NCBI GenBank assembly: GCA_029239975.1 | Contig: JARBTX010000004.1 | Span: forward strand, 19,741-83,740 | DNA: 64,000 nucleotides | From: Anaerocolumna sp. | GTDB taxonomy: Bacteria; Bacillota; Clostridia; Lachnospirales; Lachnospiraceae | Direction: 5' to 3' | Part shown: positions 37,327 to 47,277 of the stretch, piece after piece | Layout: each line of letters begins with the position of its first letter | Numbering within the stretch: the first letter of the stretch is position 1 | Translations under genes and position numbers: made by a program | The notes under the pieces: model-generated | The model's database searches: none | Told to the model about the DNA's origin: nothing | The model's input: the letters and a program-made list of their open reading frames with translations, nothing else

Positions 37327-37646
37327 GTATTTTGCTCCTTTACATGTATAGAATTATTTTTTTAACTTCAATGGGAATGGATATCGATATGATCTAGACA
37401 GTTCTTATGAATTAGCTACCCAAAATGTATTAATTTCTATTATACACCTAACCTATTGGAAATAAAAGCTTTTTTTGATTTTTGTATTATTTACATAATT
37501 CTATTTTCATGTTTTTATACATTTTGCCTTATGATGTTAATCTCATTCCTTGTTTTTCTCTTGATTTACCAATTCTTAAGTGATATGATAATTTTAGTTT
37601 TATAAAACACACCCTTACTCAAGGTTCTGGCAAAATGGAGGATTAT
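37327..37646. other. 320-bp intergenic region between divergent rho and malic enzyme genes
   Basis: No gene or repeat is visible. It holds the malic enzyme promoter (37561-37589) and must hold that of rho, whose -10 and -35 I cannot place with confidence. Rho leaders are often long because of autoregulation. Confidence 0.4.
37561..37589 (+). promoter_or_regulatory. Putative promoter of the malic enzyme gene
   Basis: TTGATT (37561-37566), a 17-bp spacer and TATGAT (37584-37589) lie about 58 bp before the chosen start codon. Confidence 0.6.
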
Positions 37647-38795
37647 ATGACAAATAATGAAAAAGCTTTGAAATTGCATGAAGAATGGAATGGAAAATTA
37701 GAAACAACCTCTAAATGTAGCGTAAAATCCAGAGAAGATTTAGCACTTGCTTACACACCTGGTGTAGCTGAACCTTGCAAGGTTATTGCTGATGATTCCT
37801 CAGCTGCTTATAAATATACTTTAAAAGCCAATACCGTTGCTGTAGTTTCTGATGGAAGTGCTGTACTTGGTTTAGGTAATATAGGACCGTATGCTGCTAT
37901 GCCAGTTATGGAAGGAAAAGCGGTACTTTTCAAAGAATTCGGTGGAGTTAACGCCTTTCCAATTTGTTTAAATACACAAGATACGGATGAAATCATTAAA
38001 ACGGTAGTAAATATTGCACCAGCATTTGGTGGCATTAATTTAGAAGATATATCTGCTCCACGTTGTTTTGAAATTGAAGAAAAATTAAAATCTTTATTAG
38101 ATATTCCTGTTTTCCATGACGACCAACATGGTACTGCTATTGTAGTTTTAGCTGGAGTAATCAATGCACTTAAAGTTACTGGAAAAATGAAAGAATCTTG
38201 TAGGGTTATTGTGAATGGAGCTGGTTCAGCTGGTATCGCAATCACGAAGTTATTATTAACCTATGGTTTTAAAAATATAATATTATGTGATAAAGTCGGA
38301 ATTCTCTCCAAAAAATCAGAAAATTTAAATTGGATGCAAGAAAAAATGATGGATGAAACCAATTTAACAGGCATGGAAGGTTCTTTGTCTGATGCTTTAA
38401 AAGGAGCCGATATCTTTATAGGCGTTTCTGCTCCTAATATTGTAACTGCTGATATGGTTACTTCAATGAATAAGGATGCAATTATTTTCGCAATGGCGAA
38501 TCCTGTGCCAGAAATTATGCCAGATATAGCAAAAGCTGCAGGTGCTAAAGTCGTTGGAACTGGTCGCTCTGATTTTCCAAATCAAATCAATAATGTAGTT
38601 GCATTTCCTGGAATTTTTAAAGGCGCACTCGAAGGCCGTGCAACACAAATTACGGAAGAAATGAAATTAGCTGCTGCTTTAGCAATCGCTAGTTTGGTTG
38701 ATGATAATGAACTAAATGAAGACAACATTATGCCACAGCCTTTTGATCCACGAGTATGTGAAGTTGTAAGCAATGCTGTAAAAGCGCATATATAA
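37647..38795 (+). CDS. NAD(P)-dependent malic enzyme
   Basis: I use ATG at 37647, five bases after GGAGG, rather than that at 37635. The 382-residue protein is the short bacterial malic enzyme without a phosphotransacetylase domain. It converts malate to pyruvate and CO2. Visible are YTPGVAEPCK with the catalytic Tyr, KANTVAVVSDGSAVLGLGN with the catalytic Lys further on in MEGKAVLFKEFGG, metal ligands in INLEDISAPRCFEIE and FHDDQHGTAIV, and the Rossmann motif NGAGSAGIAI. Cofactor preference cannot be told reliably. A separate promoter is upstream; the radical SAM gene follows by 24 bp. Confidence 0.94.
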   Translation: MTNNEKALKLHEEWNGKLETTSKCSVKSREDLALAYTPGVAEPCKVIADDSSAAYKYTLKANTVAVVSDGSAVLGLGNIGPYAAMPVMEGKAVLFKEFGGVNAFPICLNTQDTDEIIKTVVNIAPAFGGINLEDISAPRCFEIEEKLKSLLDIPVFHDDQHGTAIVVLAGVINALKVTGKMKESCRVIVNGAGSAGIAITKLLLTYGFKNIILCDKVGILSKKSENLNWMQEKMMDETNLTGMEGSLSDALKGADIFIGVSAPNIVTADMVTSMNKDAIIFAMANPVPEIMPDIAKAAGAKVVGTGRSDFPNQINNVVAFPGIFKGALEGRATQITEEMKLAAALAIASLVDDNELNEDNIMPQPFDPRVCEVVSNAVKAHI

Positions 38796-38819
38796 TATTC
38801 TTATGTTTGGAGAATTCAT

Positions 38820-39842
38820 TTGAGGAATACAAAATTTTGGGGTGATAAACGTTATTACTCCTTGGATTATTATTTAAAAGAACAATTTGGTAAGAAGATA
38901 TATAAGTTATCCATTAATGGTGGAATGACATGTCCAAATCGTGATGGCACCATAGACAATCGGGGCTGTATATTCTGTAGTGCTGGTGGTTCAGGTGATT
39001 TTTCCACCCCAGCTACATTAAGTATTACTGAACAGATTGAAGAAGCAAAAAAACTTGTATCCAAAAAGATAAATAGCAAGAAAATTGACGCAGCTCATGT
39101 TACTCATGAACATAATATCACTAAAAACGGTTTAGCCGGTGAAAATAGTAATGATCATGGTTTCCCTAATCTTGGGTCTTCTGGTCAGTATATTGCTTAT
39201 TTTCAAGCATATACGAATACCTATGCCAATATTAATTACCTTCGTAAAATTTATACAGAAGCAATTAATCACAAAGATATCGTTGCATTATCGATTGCAA
39301 CCAGACCTGATTGTCTTGGAGATGATGTATTAGGACTATTAGCTGAGTTAAATCAGATAAAACCTATCTGGGTAGAATTAGGACTACAAACAAAACATGA
39401 AATAACAGCAGAATTTATAAGAAGGGGTTATCCTTTATCAGTTTTTGAGAAAGCTGTTCATGATTTAAATAAGATAAACTTAAATATAATAGTACATGTA
39501 ATTTTAGGGTTACCTGGTGAGAGTCGAGATAATATGCTTAGTACCATATCTTATGTATCTTCTTTACGGGTTCAAGGTATTAAGTTACAGCTATTACACA
39601 TACTAAAAAATACTGATTTGGCTGATTACACTTTCACCGTTTTATCCATGGATGATTATATTGATATTTTGATATCAGCGTTAGAATTAATACCAAAAAA
39701 TATTGTGATTCATCGAATTACTGGGGATGGTCCTAAAGATCAATTAATTGCACCGATGTGGAGTGCAAATAAAAAGAAAGTATTAAATACAATCAATCAA
39801 GAACTAAAGTTAAGAGATACTTGGCAAGGAAAATTATTATGA
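38820..39842 (+). CDS. TIGR01212-family radical SAM protein
   Basis: The start is a TTG at 38820 with GGAG seven bases before it. The 340-residue protein has the cluster motif CPNRDGTIDNRGCIFC (about residues 38-53), in which the first Cys is separated more widely than in the classic CxxxCxxC, as expected for TIGR01212. Further radical SAM features are YFQAYTNTYA, SIATRPDCL, and ELGLQT. A poorly conserved His/Asn-rich insertion lies at about 90-125. The function is unknown; some relatives are linked to tRNA or elongator-like modification by similarity. It slightly precedes and nearly abuts the DUF4364 gene. Confidence 0.9.
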   Translation: MRNTKFWGDKRYYSLDYYLKEQFGKKIYKLSINGGMTCPNRDGTIDNRGCIFCSAGGSGDFSTPATLSITEQIEEAKKLVSKKINSKKIDAAHVTHEHNITKNGLAGENSNDHGFPNLGSSGQYIAYFQAYTNTYANINYLRKIYTEAINHKDIVALSIATRPDCLGDDVLGLLAELNQIKPIWVELGLQTKHEITAEFIRRGYPLSVFEKAVHDLNKINLNIIVHVILGLPGESRDNMLSTISYVSSLRVQGIKLQLLHILKNTDLADYTFTVLSMDDYIDILISALELIPKNIVIHRITGDGPKDQLIAPMWSANKKKVLNTINQELKLRDTWQGKLL

Positions 39843-39856
39843 GAGGAGCTGCCGAT

Positions 39857-40384
39857 ATGCAAACCGATGCATTTACCCTTTATAAATTAATTATATTATT
39901 TTTGTTGGATAAGGTAGAATTTCCTTTAACAAATGCTCAGATTTCCAATTTTATTTTAGAAAAAGATTATACAAATTACTTTAACATACAACAATCCATA
40001 TCAGAATTAATTGAAGCTGATTTTGTTACTGTGGAAACCGTTGGTCATAGTTCCCATTACCGCATCACCCCTGCAGGGAGAGAAACACTATCCTTTTTTG
40101 ATTACATGATATCTGCTGCTATACAAGGAGATATTCTGGATTACTTAAGGAAGAATCAATATTCACTAAGAGATGAAGTTTCTACTCTATCTGAATATTT
40201 TGAAGCTAAGAAAGGTGAATTCATGGTACGACTTCGTGTAATGGAAAAGGAAGACTCCATCATTGACCTTAGTATTGCTGTTCCAACAGAAGAAGATGCA
40301 ACTAGAATATGTAATAATTGGCGTTCTCAAAGCCAAAAAATTTATGCCTATGTTTTAAGTAACTTACTAAAAGAAGATGATTAA
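39857..40384 (+). CDS. DUF4364 winged-helix protein
   Basis: I choose ATG at 39857 with AGGAG eight bases before it; open frame upstream overlaps the previous gene. The 176-residue protein shows an N-terminal winged helix (YKLIILFLLDKVEFPLTNAQ, then ELIEADFVTVE, SHYRITPAGRETL) and a C-terminal alpha-beta domain (MVRLRVMEKEDSIIDLSIAV). This order fits DUF4364, a small Clostridia family of presumed transcription regulators. The target is unknown. It probably shares a transcript with the malic enzyme and radical SAM genes. Confidence 0.85.
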   Translation: MQTDAFTLYKLIILFLLDKVEFPLTNAQISNFILEKDYTNYFNIQQSISELIEADFVTVETVGHSSHYRITPAGRETLSFFDYMISAAIQGDILDYLRKNQYSLRDEVSTLSEYFEAKKGEFMVRLRVMEKEDSIIDLSIAVPTEEDATRICNNWRSQSQKIYAYVLSNLLKEDD

Positions 40385-40444
40385 GAAGAAGTAAAAGCAA
40401 TAGATATACAAGAAATAGAAATTATGTGATAGAGATAAAATTTA

Positions 40445-40497
40445 AGCCGACGTGTTGATACATTAATTTATAACTTACCAACACATCGGCTATTATT
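40445..40497. terminator. Bidirectional terminator between DUF4364 and engB genes
   Basis: A 13-bp stem with one mismatch (40445-40457 with 40479-40491) and a 21-nt loop is followed by ATTATTTTT on the plus strand. The two flanking genes converge here. Confidence 0.75.
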
Positions 40498-40498
40498 T

Positions 40499-41146
40499 TT
40501 ATTTTTCACTTTCTGTATCTTCTGTAGCATTTTCTGAAACAAACTCATCATTTGATTCTGCTTTGATCATGACTTCTTCAATACACTCCCAAATCTCATC
40601 TCTACCTTGTTTTGAAAGGGAAGAAAATGGAATAATTTTTGTGCCTGGTTCCGTTTTCAACCCGTTTCGAATCATTTTTATATGTTTATCTTTTTGACTA
40701 CGATTAATTTTATCAAACTTCGTAGCGATGATAATAGGATGATAACCATTATACACAACCCATTCATACATATTTCGATCATTCGCAGATGGTTCATGCC
40801 TGATATCAATTAAGAGAAAAATAATCTTTAATTGTTTGGATGTTGTAAGATATTTTTCGATTAATTTACCCCATTTTGCTTTCAATTCTTCTGAGACTTT
40901 GGCATAGCCATAACCTGGCAAGTCAACAAAATATAATTCTTCATTAATATTGTAAAAGTTTATAGTTTGGGTTTTCCCTGGTTGTGCAGATGTTCTTGCA
41001 TAAGCTTTACGATTCATTAATGCATTGATTAGAGATGATTTACCAACATTTGATTTGCCAGCAAATGCAATCTCTATTTTATCATTCTCAGGTAAAACAC
41101 TGGTTACACCACAAACCGTTTCCAGATTAACACTCTTAACATGCAT
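40499..41146 (-). CDS. engB: Ribosome biogenesis GTPase EngB/YsxC
   Basis: The 215-residue protein is a TrmE-Era-type GTPase needed for late 50S subunit assembly. G1 is GKSNVGKSS (30-38), G2 the RTSAQPGKTQ stretch, G3 VDLPGYGYAKV, G4 ATKFDKI, and G5 FSSLSKQG. The acidic tail (SENATEDTESEK) is an extension. Its ribosome binding site GGGAG lies inside the last unit of the hairpin repeat 41151-41300. It follows lon on the same strand, as in Bacillus and many Clostridia. Confidence 0.95.
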   Translation of the reverse strand: MHVKSVNLETVCGVTSVLPENDKIEIAFAGKSNVGKSSLINALMNRKAYARTSAQPGKTQTINFYNINEELYFVDLPGYGYAKVSEELKAKWGKLIEKYLTTSKQLKIIFLLIDIRHEPSANDRNMYEWVVYNGYHPIIIATKFDKINRSQKDKHIKMIRNGLKTEPGTKIIPFSSLSKQGRDEIWECIEEVMIKAESNDEFVSENATEDTESEK

Positions 41147-41150
41147 AAAA

Positions 41151-41300
41151 ACTCCCGTCTGCCTGCTTTGCAGGCATTAAAATCAAGACTGTGAAGTACT
41201 TTTCTTCACATACTCCCGTCCGCCTGCGTTAGCAGGCATTTAAATCAAGACTGTGAAGTACTTTTCTTCACATTATCCCAGTCTGCCTGAGTAAGCAGGC
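41151..41300 (-). repeat. Three-copy hairpin repeat between lon and engB
   Basis: A unit of about 61-62 bp is repeated: two full copies and a third truncated one, marked by GCCTGC at 41161 and 41222 and GCCTGA at 41284. Each full unit holds a GC-rich hairpin (GCCTGC...GCAGGC) and a second hairpin (TGTGAAG...CTTCACA). On the minus strand each also carries GACGGGAGT, and in the copy next to engB this is the ribosome binding site. It is transcribed from lon toward engB. Confidence 0.85.
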
Positions 41301-41302
41301 TC

Positions 41303-43618
41303 TTATTTTACTAGCGCATTTTCTAATACTTCATCCATAGAATCTGCAAAAATTATTTGAATTCCATCGGTTATTTCATTTGACAATTCATCAATATCTT
41401 TTCTATTTTGCTTTGGTACGATTACCAGCTTAATTTTAGCAGCTTTCGCAGCAAGTACCTTTTCTTTTAGTCCACCAATTGGAAGTACTCTACCTCTTAG
41501 CGTGATTTCACCTGTCATAGCAACATCCGCACGAACTTCTTTTTTAATAATTGCTGAAAGCATAGCGGTCGCCATGGTAATACCTGCAGATGGGCCATCT
41601 TTTGGAACTGCACCTTCAGGGATATGAATATGAATATCGTGCTTTTCAAAATAATCTTCCGGTATTTGGTATTTTTCACTTACTGAACGAATATAACTAA
41701 TACCTGCTCTAGCAGATTCCTTCATAACATCCCCGAGTTGCCCAGTTAGTTCAAATTTTCCTTTACCTGGCATAACATTTACTTCAATTTGTAAAGTGTC
41801 TCCACCAAAACTTGTCCAAGCAAGTCCTCTTACAATTCCAATTTCATCTTTATCGTTTGACATTTGGAATGTATATTTTTCTTTACCTAGATATTTTTCT
41901 AAGTTCTTATCATTAATACGTATTTGTACTTTTTCTTCGGTGATTAACTCTTTTGCGGCTTTTCTACAAACTTCACTTATCTTACGTTCTAAATTACGAA
42001 CACCAGCTTCCTTTGTATAACCTAAAATAATACGAGTTAACGCTTTATCTGATATTACAAGCTGTTTATCCTTTAATCCATTTTTCTTCATCTGCTTTGC
42101 CACTAGGTGTTTCTTAGCTATATGAAGTTTTTCATTCTCTGTATAACTAGTTACTTCAATTAATTCCATACGATCTAATAATGGTCTTGGAATCGTTTGA
42201 ATCGAATTAGCAGTTGCTATAAATAGCACTTCAGATAAATCAACTGGTATTTCAATATAATGATCCACAAATTTACTATTCTGTTCTGAGTCTAAAACCT
42301 CAAGTAGTGCTGCCGAAGTATCACCTTTATAATCACTACTTACTTTATCAATTTCATCTAATAACATAAGTGGATTCTTAACACCAGTATTTTTCAAACC
42401 ATTCACAATACGTCCTGGAAGAGCACCTATATAAGTTCTTCTATGTCCTCTTATTTCAGCTTCATCTCTTACTCCGCCTAAACTAATACGCACATATTCT
42501 TTATCTAAAGCTTTTGCAACAGAACGTGCAATGGAAGTTTTACCTGTTCCAGGTGGTCCAACTAGACAAAGTATAGGACTATCTCCTTTTTCAGTTAAGG
42601 TTCTTACTGCTAAAAATTCAAGTATTCTGGTTTTCACTTTTTCTAAACCATAATGGTCTTTATCCAATATTTTTTCAGCATTTTTAATATCTGATTTGTC
42701 TTTACTGACTTTATCCCAAGGTAATGCCAATAATGTTTCGATATATCCCCTTGATACACTACTTTCTGATGAATTACCAGTCAAATTTTTAAATCGGTCT
42801 ATTTCTTTTAAGATTTTATCTTTTACATCTTGTTTCGCTTCTAATTCATACACTGCACTGGTGTAATTTTCTGCATCAGTAGCTGTATTGGTTTCACCGA
42901 GTTCTTCTCGAATTACTTTCAATTGCTCCCTTAAAAGATACTCTTTTTGGTTTTTATCTACTTTTTCTTTTACTTTGTTTTGTAACTCTCTTTTTATTCG
43001 TAAAATATCTATTTCTTCTGTTAAAATAACAGTAATCGTTTGATAACGTTCAATGATATTAGCAGCTTCTATTATACTTTGTTTTTGTTCAATGGTTAAA
43101 GGAATATTTATAGCTATTTGGTCAACTAATTCTTGTACATCATCTATTTTCATAAGTTGCTTGATCACTTCTTTTGCAATCTTAGAATTTTCTATGGAAT
43201 ATACCTCTAATATATCTTTTAATCCCCTAATCATAGCTTTTTTTTCTAATTCATTTAAACGTATTTCATTATGTTGTTCTAAACTTTCAATTTCTCCGAA
43301 TAAAAAGGATTGCTCATCAATTAATTCAAGAACCTTCGCACGTTCCTTACCCGTTACTAAAACTCGGATTACATTTCCCGGTAATTTTACCATCTGCTTA
43401 ATTTCAGCTAAGGTACCAACTTGATATAAATCGTCTATACTTGGATTTTCGACTTCAGAATCTTTCTGTGTTAATAATAAAACAGTCTGATCATTTTCCA
43501 TTGCATTTTCAACTGCATCAATGGATATTTTACGATTCACATCAAAATGAATTAACATACCTGGAAGAACTGCCATCCCTCTTAAAGCTACAACCGGAAC
43601 TCTTCTATTATCACTCAT
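41303..43618 (-). CDS. lon: ATP-dependent protease Lon
   Basis: The 771-residue protein has the LonA order: N-terminal substrate domain (about 1-200), coiled coil (about 205-265), AAA+ module with Walker [10 protein letters not shown] and Walker [10 protein letters not shown], and C-terminal protease with catalytic S677 in PKDGPSAG and Lys in [10 protein letters not shown]. It degrades misfolded and regulatory proteins in the cytoplasm. The start follows GGAGG. It lies between clpX and engB, so three protease-linked genes and a ribosome assembly gene are grouped. A terminator-like hairpin separates clpX from lon. Confidence 0.97.
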   Translation of the reverse strand: MSDNRRVPVVALRGMAVLPGMLIHFDVNRKISIDAVENAMENDQTVLLLTQKDSEVENPSIDDLYQVGTLAEIKQMVKLPGNVIRVLVTGKERAKVLELIDEQSFLFGEIESLEQHNEIRLNELEKKAMIRGLKDILEVYSIENSKIAKEVIKQLMKIDDVQELVDQIAINIPLTIEQKQSIIEAANIIERYQTITVILTEEIDILRIKRELQNKVKEKVDKNQKEYLLREQLKVIREELGETNTATDAENYTSAVYELEAKQDVKDKILKEIDRFKNLTGNSSESSVSRGYIETLLALPWDKVSKDKSDIKNAEKILDKDHYGLEKVKTRILEFLAVRTLTEKGDSPILCLVGPPGTGKTSIARSVAKALDKEYVRISLGGVRDEAEIRGHRRTYIGALPGRIVNGLKNTGVKNPLMLLDEIDKVSSDYKGDTSAALLEVLDSEQNSKFVDHYIEIPVDLSEVLFIATANSIQTIPRPLLDRMELIEVTSYTENEKLHIAKKHLVAKQMKKNGLKDKQLVISDKALTRIILGYTKEAGVRNLERKISEVCRKAAKELITEEKVQIRINDKNLEKYLGKEKYTFQMSNDKDEIGIVRGLAWTSFGGDTLQIEVNVMPGKGKFELTGQLGDVMKESARAGISYIRSVSEKYQIPEDYFEKHDIHIHIPEGAVPKDGPSAGITMATAMLSAIIKKEVRADVAMTGEITLRGRVLPIGGLKEKVLAAKAAKIKLVIVPKQNRKDIDELSNEITDGIQIIFADSMDEVLENALVK

Positions 43619-43667
43619 TCTAACCTCCAGTTAGTTTAATCTAAACTTAAAATTATATAATGAATAA

Positions 43668-43756
43668 GGACTGCCTTAAAATGCCTCATTTATATATTCC
43701 ACAACTTCAATAAACCTAAAGTCATATGGAACAATAAAGGAATTTTAAGACAGTCC
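43668..43756 (-). terminator. Long-loop hairpin between clpX and lon
   Basis: An 18-bp arm (43668-43685) pairs with 43739-43756 with two mismatches; the loop is 53 nt. It lies directly after clpX and may end or weaken transcription into lon. Confidence 0.55.
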
Positions 43757-43771
43757 CGTGTCTATAAAGAA

Positions 43772-45067
43772 TTAAGCAATTTCATTGCTATTTTTTTTTG
43801 CTATCCGCTTTGTTATCGGTTTTCTTGGTAGATTATCCTCTGTGCTTATTAATGTTGGTTCCGAATTACCTTCGGCAGCATCTTTGGTAATAATACATTT
43901 CAAGATATGTGTATCCGATGGGACTTTATACATAGAATCCATCATTACAGATTCCATAATTGCTCGTAAACCTCTTGCTCCTGTCTTTCTTTCAAGAGAA
44001 CGTTTTGCAATAACACGTATTGCTTCCTCTTCGAATTCCAGTTCAACTCCATCTAATTCAAACAATTTTTTGTATTGTTTCATAATAGCATTTCTTGGTT
44101 CTGTAAGAATACGAACTAAGGCTTCTTCGTCTAATAAATCCAAAGCTACACATACAGGAACACGGCCAACAAATTCTGGGATTAATCCAAACTTAACAAA
44201 GTCTTGAGGCATTGCCTGTCTGAATAATTGTCCAACATTTTGTTTATTGCCATGAGCTATTTCTGCATTAAAACCGATGGATTTTTGTCCGATACGAGCT
44301 TCAATTATTTTCTCTAAGCCATCAAATGCTCCACCACAAATAAATAATATATTTGTTGTGTCAATTTGAATAAACTCTTGATGAGGATGTTTACGGCCAC
44401 CTTGTGGTGGAACAGATGCAACAGTACCTTCTAAGATTTTAAGTAATGCCTGTTGAACACCTTCACCTGATACATCACGAGTTATGGATGTGTTCTCAGA
44501 TTTTCTTGTTATTTTATCAATCTCATCAATATATATAATTCCATGTTCAGCTCGCTCAATATCAAATTCTGCAGCTTGAATTAACTTTAGAAGGATATTT
44601 TCTACGTCTTCACCAACATATCCAGCTTCTGTTAAAGCTGTAGCATCTGCTATCGCAAATGGAACATTTAATAATTTTGCTAATGTCTGAGCTAAAAAAG
44701 TCTTACCGGAACCGGTAGGTCCAACCATGAGAATATTACTCTTTTGTAATTCTACATCTAGATCTCTATCAGACAGTACGCGTTTATAATGATTGTAAAC
44801 AGACACAGCTAATACTTTTTTAGCTTCTTCTTGACCAATAACATATTGATCTAGAAAATTCTTAATCTCAGTTGGTTTTAATAAGTTAATTTCATTATCT
44901 GGTGTAGTTTCATCGAATTCTTCTTCCACTATCTCTGAACATATCTCGATACACTCATCGCAAATATATACATTACCAGGACCAGCAATTAACTTTCGAA
45001 CTTGATCTTGTGTCTTATTACAAAAGGAACATCTCAATTGTTTCCTATCTTCCGTTCTGTTTGGCAC
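43772..45067 (-). CDS. clpX: ATP-dependent Clp protease ATP-binding subunit ClpX
   Basis: The start is a GTG at 45067, eleven bases after AAGGGAG; an ATG in another frame sits between them. The 431-residue unfoldase has an N-terminal zinc finger ([18 protein letters not shown], then CDECIEIC). The AAA+ core has Walker [14 protein letters not shown] and Walker [11 protein letters not shown]. The IGF-type loop that docks on ClpP reads IGFNAEI. It feeds proteins to ClpP, encoded 67 bp upstream on the same strand. The acidic/basic tail is a small extension. Confidence 0.96.
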   Translation of the reverse strand: MPNRTEDRKQLRCSFCNKTQDQVRKLIAGPGNVYICDECIEICSEIVEEEFDETTPDNEINLLKPTEIKNFLDQYVIGQEEAKKVLAVSVYNHYKRVLSDRDLDVELQKSNILMVGPTGSGKTFLAQTLAKLLNVPFAIADATALTEAGYVGEDVENILLKLIQAAEFDIERAEHGIIYIDEIDKITRKSENTSITRDVSGEGVQQALLKILEGTVASVPPQGGRKHPHQEFIQIDTTNILFICGGAFDGLEKIIEARIGQKSIGFNAEIAHGNKQNVGQLFRQAMPQDFVKFGLIPEFVGRVPVCVALDLLDEEALVRILTEPRNAIMKQYKKLFELDGVELEFEEEAIRVIAKRSLERKTGARGLRAIMESVMMDSMYKVPSDTHILKCIITKDAAEGNSEPTLISTEDNLPRKPITKRIAKKNSNEIA

Positions 45068-45133
45068 TTATCTTTCATCTCCCTTCTTTATTTATCATAT
45101 GTTAATCTTCGGGATATTATTTAAATTTCAAAT

Positions 45134-45715
45134 CTATCTGCTGACAATTACACTATCAATGATACCGTAAGCTTTTGCTTCTTCGGCACTCATATAATAA
45201 TCTCTTTCTGTATCAACTTCAATAACTTCTAGTGGTTTACCAGTATTTTTAGCAAGTATTTCATTTAACTTCTTCTTAGTTTTTAAAATATTCTCTGCAA
45301 CGATTTTAATATCTGTTGCTTGGCCTTTCGCTCCGCCAGAAGGTTGATGAATCATAACTTCTGCATTAGGAAGAGCAAATCTCTTACCTTTTGCACCACC
45401 TGATAAAAGGAAAGCACCCATACTAGCTGCCATACCAATACAAATTGTCGAAACATCACATTTGATGTAATTCATAGTATCATAAATAGCCATACCAGCA
45501 GTAACAGAGCCTCCTGGACTATTAATGTATAGACTGATATCTTTACCTGGATCTTCAGATTCTAAAAATAATAATTGCGCAACAATAACACTTGCTGATA
45601 CATCCGTTACTTCTTCACCTAAAAATATAATTCTTTCTTTTAATAATCTTGAATAAATATCGTAGGATCTTTCACCTCTACTGGTTTGTTCAATGACATA
45701 AGGTACTAAACTCAT
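45134..45715 (-). CDS. clpP: ATP-dependent Clp protease proteolytic subunit
   Basis: The 193-residue serine peptidase forms a double-ring chamber with ClpX. The catalytic Ser is S98 (GMAASMGAF), the His is H123 (MIHQPSGG), and the Asp lies in the [15 protein letters not shown] region. The N-terminus [20 protein letters not shown] is typical. The start follows AAAGGAGG. It lies 21 bp after tig and 67 bp before clpX, forming the trigger factor-clpP-clpX operon. Confidence 0.97.
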   Translation of the reverse strand: MSLVPYVIEQTSRGERSYDIYSRLLKERIIFLGEEVTDVSASVIVAQLLFLESEDPGKDISLYINSPGGSVTAGMAIYDTMNYIKCDVSTICIGMAASMGAFLLSGGAKGKRFALPNAEVMIHQPSGGAKGQATDIKIVAENILKTKKKLNEILAKNTGKPLEVIEVDTERDYYMSAEEAKAYGIIDSVIVSR

Positions 45716-45736
45716 AGTATATCCTCCTTTACTGTA

Positions 45737-47023
45737 TTACTTTTCTACAGCTGCCTCTACAACAAAATCCACTGCTTTTTGAACAGCCATATCCATTACT
45801 ATTTGTTCTTTTTCTTTTTCGCCGATAAGTTCTTTTAATTTGTCTGCTTCCATTTTATAAACAGTAGCCATTTCAGCGATTTCTTTATCTAAATCTTCAT
45901 CAGCAATTGTGATGTTTTCAGCTTTAACGATTGCTTCTAATACTAATCTGCTTTGAATACGTTTTACAGCTTGTGGTCTCATTTGTTCAAATAATTGTTT
46001 TGCATTCATTCCTGTGAATTGGAAATATTGATCCATGGATAAGCCTTGAGATTGCATTCTTTGAGCGAAATCATCAGCCATTTGTCTTACTTGTGTTTCA
46101 ATCATAGCTTCTGGAATTTCCATAGTAGCTTTTTCAATTATTTTTTCAACAACTTTATCTTCTTTTTCTCTTTTTGCATCTTTTTCTTTTCTAGTTTGAA
46201 TTGTTGACTTTAAGTCTGCTTTATATTCATCTAAAGTATCAAACTCAGAAACATCTTGAGCAAATTCATTATCTAATTCTGGTAATTCTTTTGCTTTGAT
46301 TTCTTTTACTGTTACTTTAAACATAGCAGGCTTTCCAGCTAATTCTGGAGCATGATATTCATTAGGGAAAGTTACATTAACTTCAACTTCTTCTCCAATG
46401 TTTTTACCTACTAATTGATCTTCAAACGTATCAATGAAGGAATGAGAACCGATAGTTAAAGAGTAATCTTCTGCTTTTCCGCCTTCAAATGGAACACCAT
46501 CAACGAAACCTTCAAAATTAATAACAGTCATATCACCATTTGCAACTGGTCTATCAGTTATAGAAATTGTTCTTGAATTTTGTTCTCTTACTTTATCTAA
46601 TTCTGCAGTAAGTTCTTCTTCTGTTACTTCTACAGTAACTTTTTCTACTTCAATTCCTTTGTAATCGCCTAAAGTTATTTCTGGTTTTACAGCAACTTCT
46701 GCAGTAAAGATAAATGTTTTACCCTTTTCGATTTGAGTTACATCGATTTCTGGTCTGGATACGATATCTAAACCACTTTCTTCCGCTGCACTTTCATATG
46801 CATCAGGAATGATAAGATTAGCAGCATCTTCATAGAAAACACCAGTTCCATACATTTTTTCGATAATAGAACGTGGTGCTTTACCTTTTCTAAAACCTTG
46901 TATGTTCATTTTTCCTTTGTTTTTTTGATATGCTTTCTCTATTGCTGCGTCAAATTCTTCTGCTGCAACTTCTATGGTAAGTTTCACCATATTTTTCTCT
47001 AAATTCTCAATTTGTAAACTCAT
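45737..47023 (-). CDS. tig: Trigger factor
   Basis: The 428-residue chaperone binds the ribosome exit tunnel and holds new polypeptides. The N-terminal ribosome-binding signature GFRKGKAPR is at about 44-52. The peptidyl-prolyl isomerase domain (FKBP-like, about 155-245) includes VINFEGFVDGVPFEGGKAED. The C-terminal arms are helical (about 250-428). Start after AGGAGG. A probable promoter with an extended -10 lies at 47185-47193, so tig heads the tig-clpP-clpX unit. Confidence 0.97.
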   Translation of the reverse strand: MSLQIENLEKNMVKLTIEVAAEEFDAAIEKAYQKNKGKMNIQGFRKGKAPRSIIEKMYGTGVFYEDAANLIIPDAYESAAEESGLDIVSRPEIDVTQIEKGKTFIFTAEVAVKPEITLGDYKGIEVEKVTVEVTEEELTAELDKVREQNSRTISITDRPVANGDMTVINFEGFVDGVPFEGGKAEDYSLTIGSHSFIDTFEDQLVGKNIGEEVEVNVTFPNEYHAPELAGKPAMFKVTVKEIKAKELPELDNEFAQDVSEFDTLDEYKADLKSTIQTRKEKDAKREKEDKVVEKIIEKATMEIPEAMIETQVRQMADDFAQRMQSQGLSMDQYFQFTGMNAKQLFEQMRPQAVKRIQSRLVLEAIVKAENITIADEDLDKEIAEMATVYKMEADKLKELIGEKEKEQIVMDMAVQKAVDFVVEAAVEK

Positions 47024-47184
47024 TTAAAATTTCCTCCTTAAATATGTGAACGTATATCCGTGATACGATCCCAAGAATAATTTCCGTCATTGACCTCGAA
47101 TATGAACTAAATTTTTACCAAAGCTTTACAAGATCTTCCGAATATAATGGGAATTTACCCAATCTGACGTTTTGACATTAGTAT

Positions 47185-47193
47185 ATTATAACA
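47185..47193 (-). promoter_or_regulatory. Possible extended -10 promoter of tig
   Basis: On the minus strand TGTTATAAT is an extended -10; the -35 is poor (TGGTAT or ATGGTA). It lies about 165 bp before the tig start codon. Confidence 0.4.
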
Positions 47194-47277
47194 TAGCCAT
47201 TCTGTAAATACCATAATTTTTTTCTTATGGAAATCTGACGTAATAATAGATTTACATAAAAAAGCTACTATTCTAGT

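Noticed and set aside
37808..38245. Minus-strand frame of 145 codons
   Set aside because: It is antisense to the malic enzyme gene, which has full motif support.
41151..41300. Set of rho-independent terminators between lon and engB
   Set aside because: The hairpins lack T runs on the minus strand and engB needs read-through or a promoter in this space.
43785..44207. Plus-strand frame of 140 codons
   Set aside because: It is antisense to clpX.
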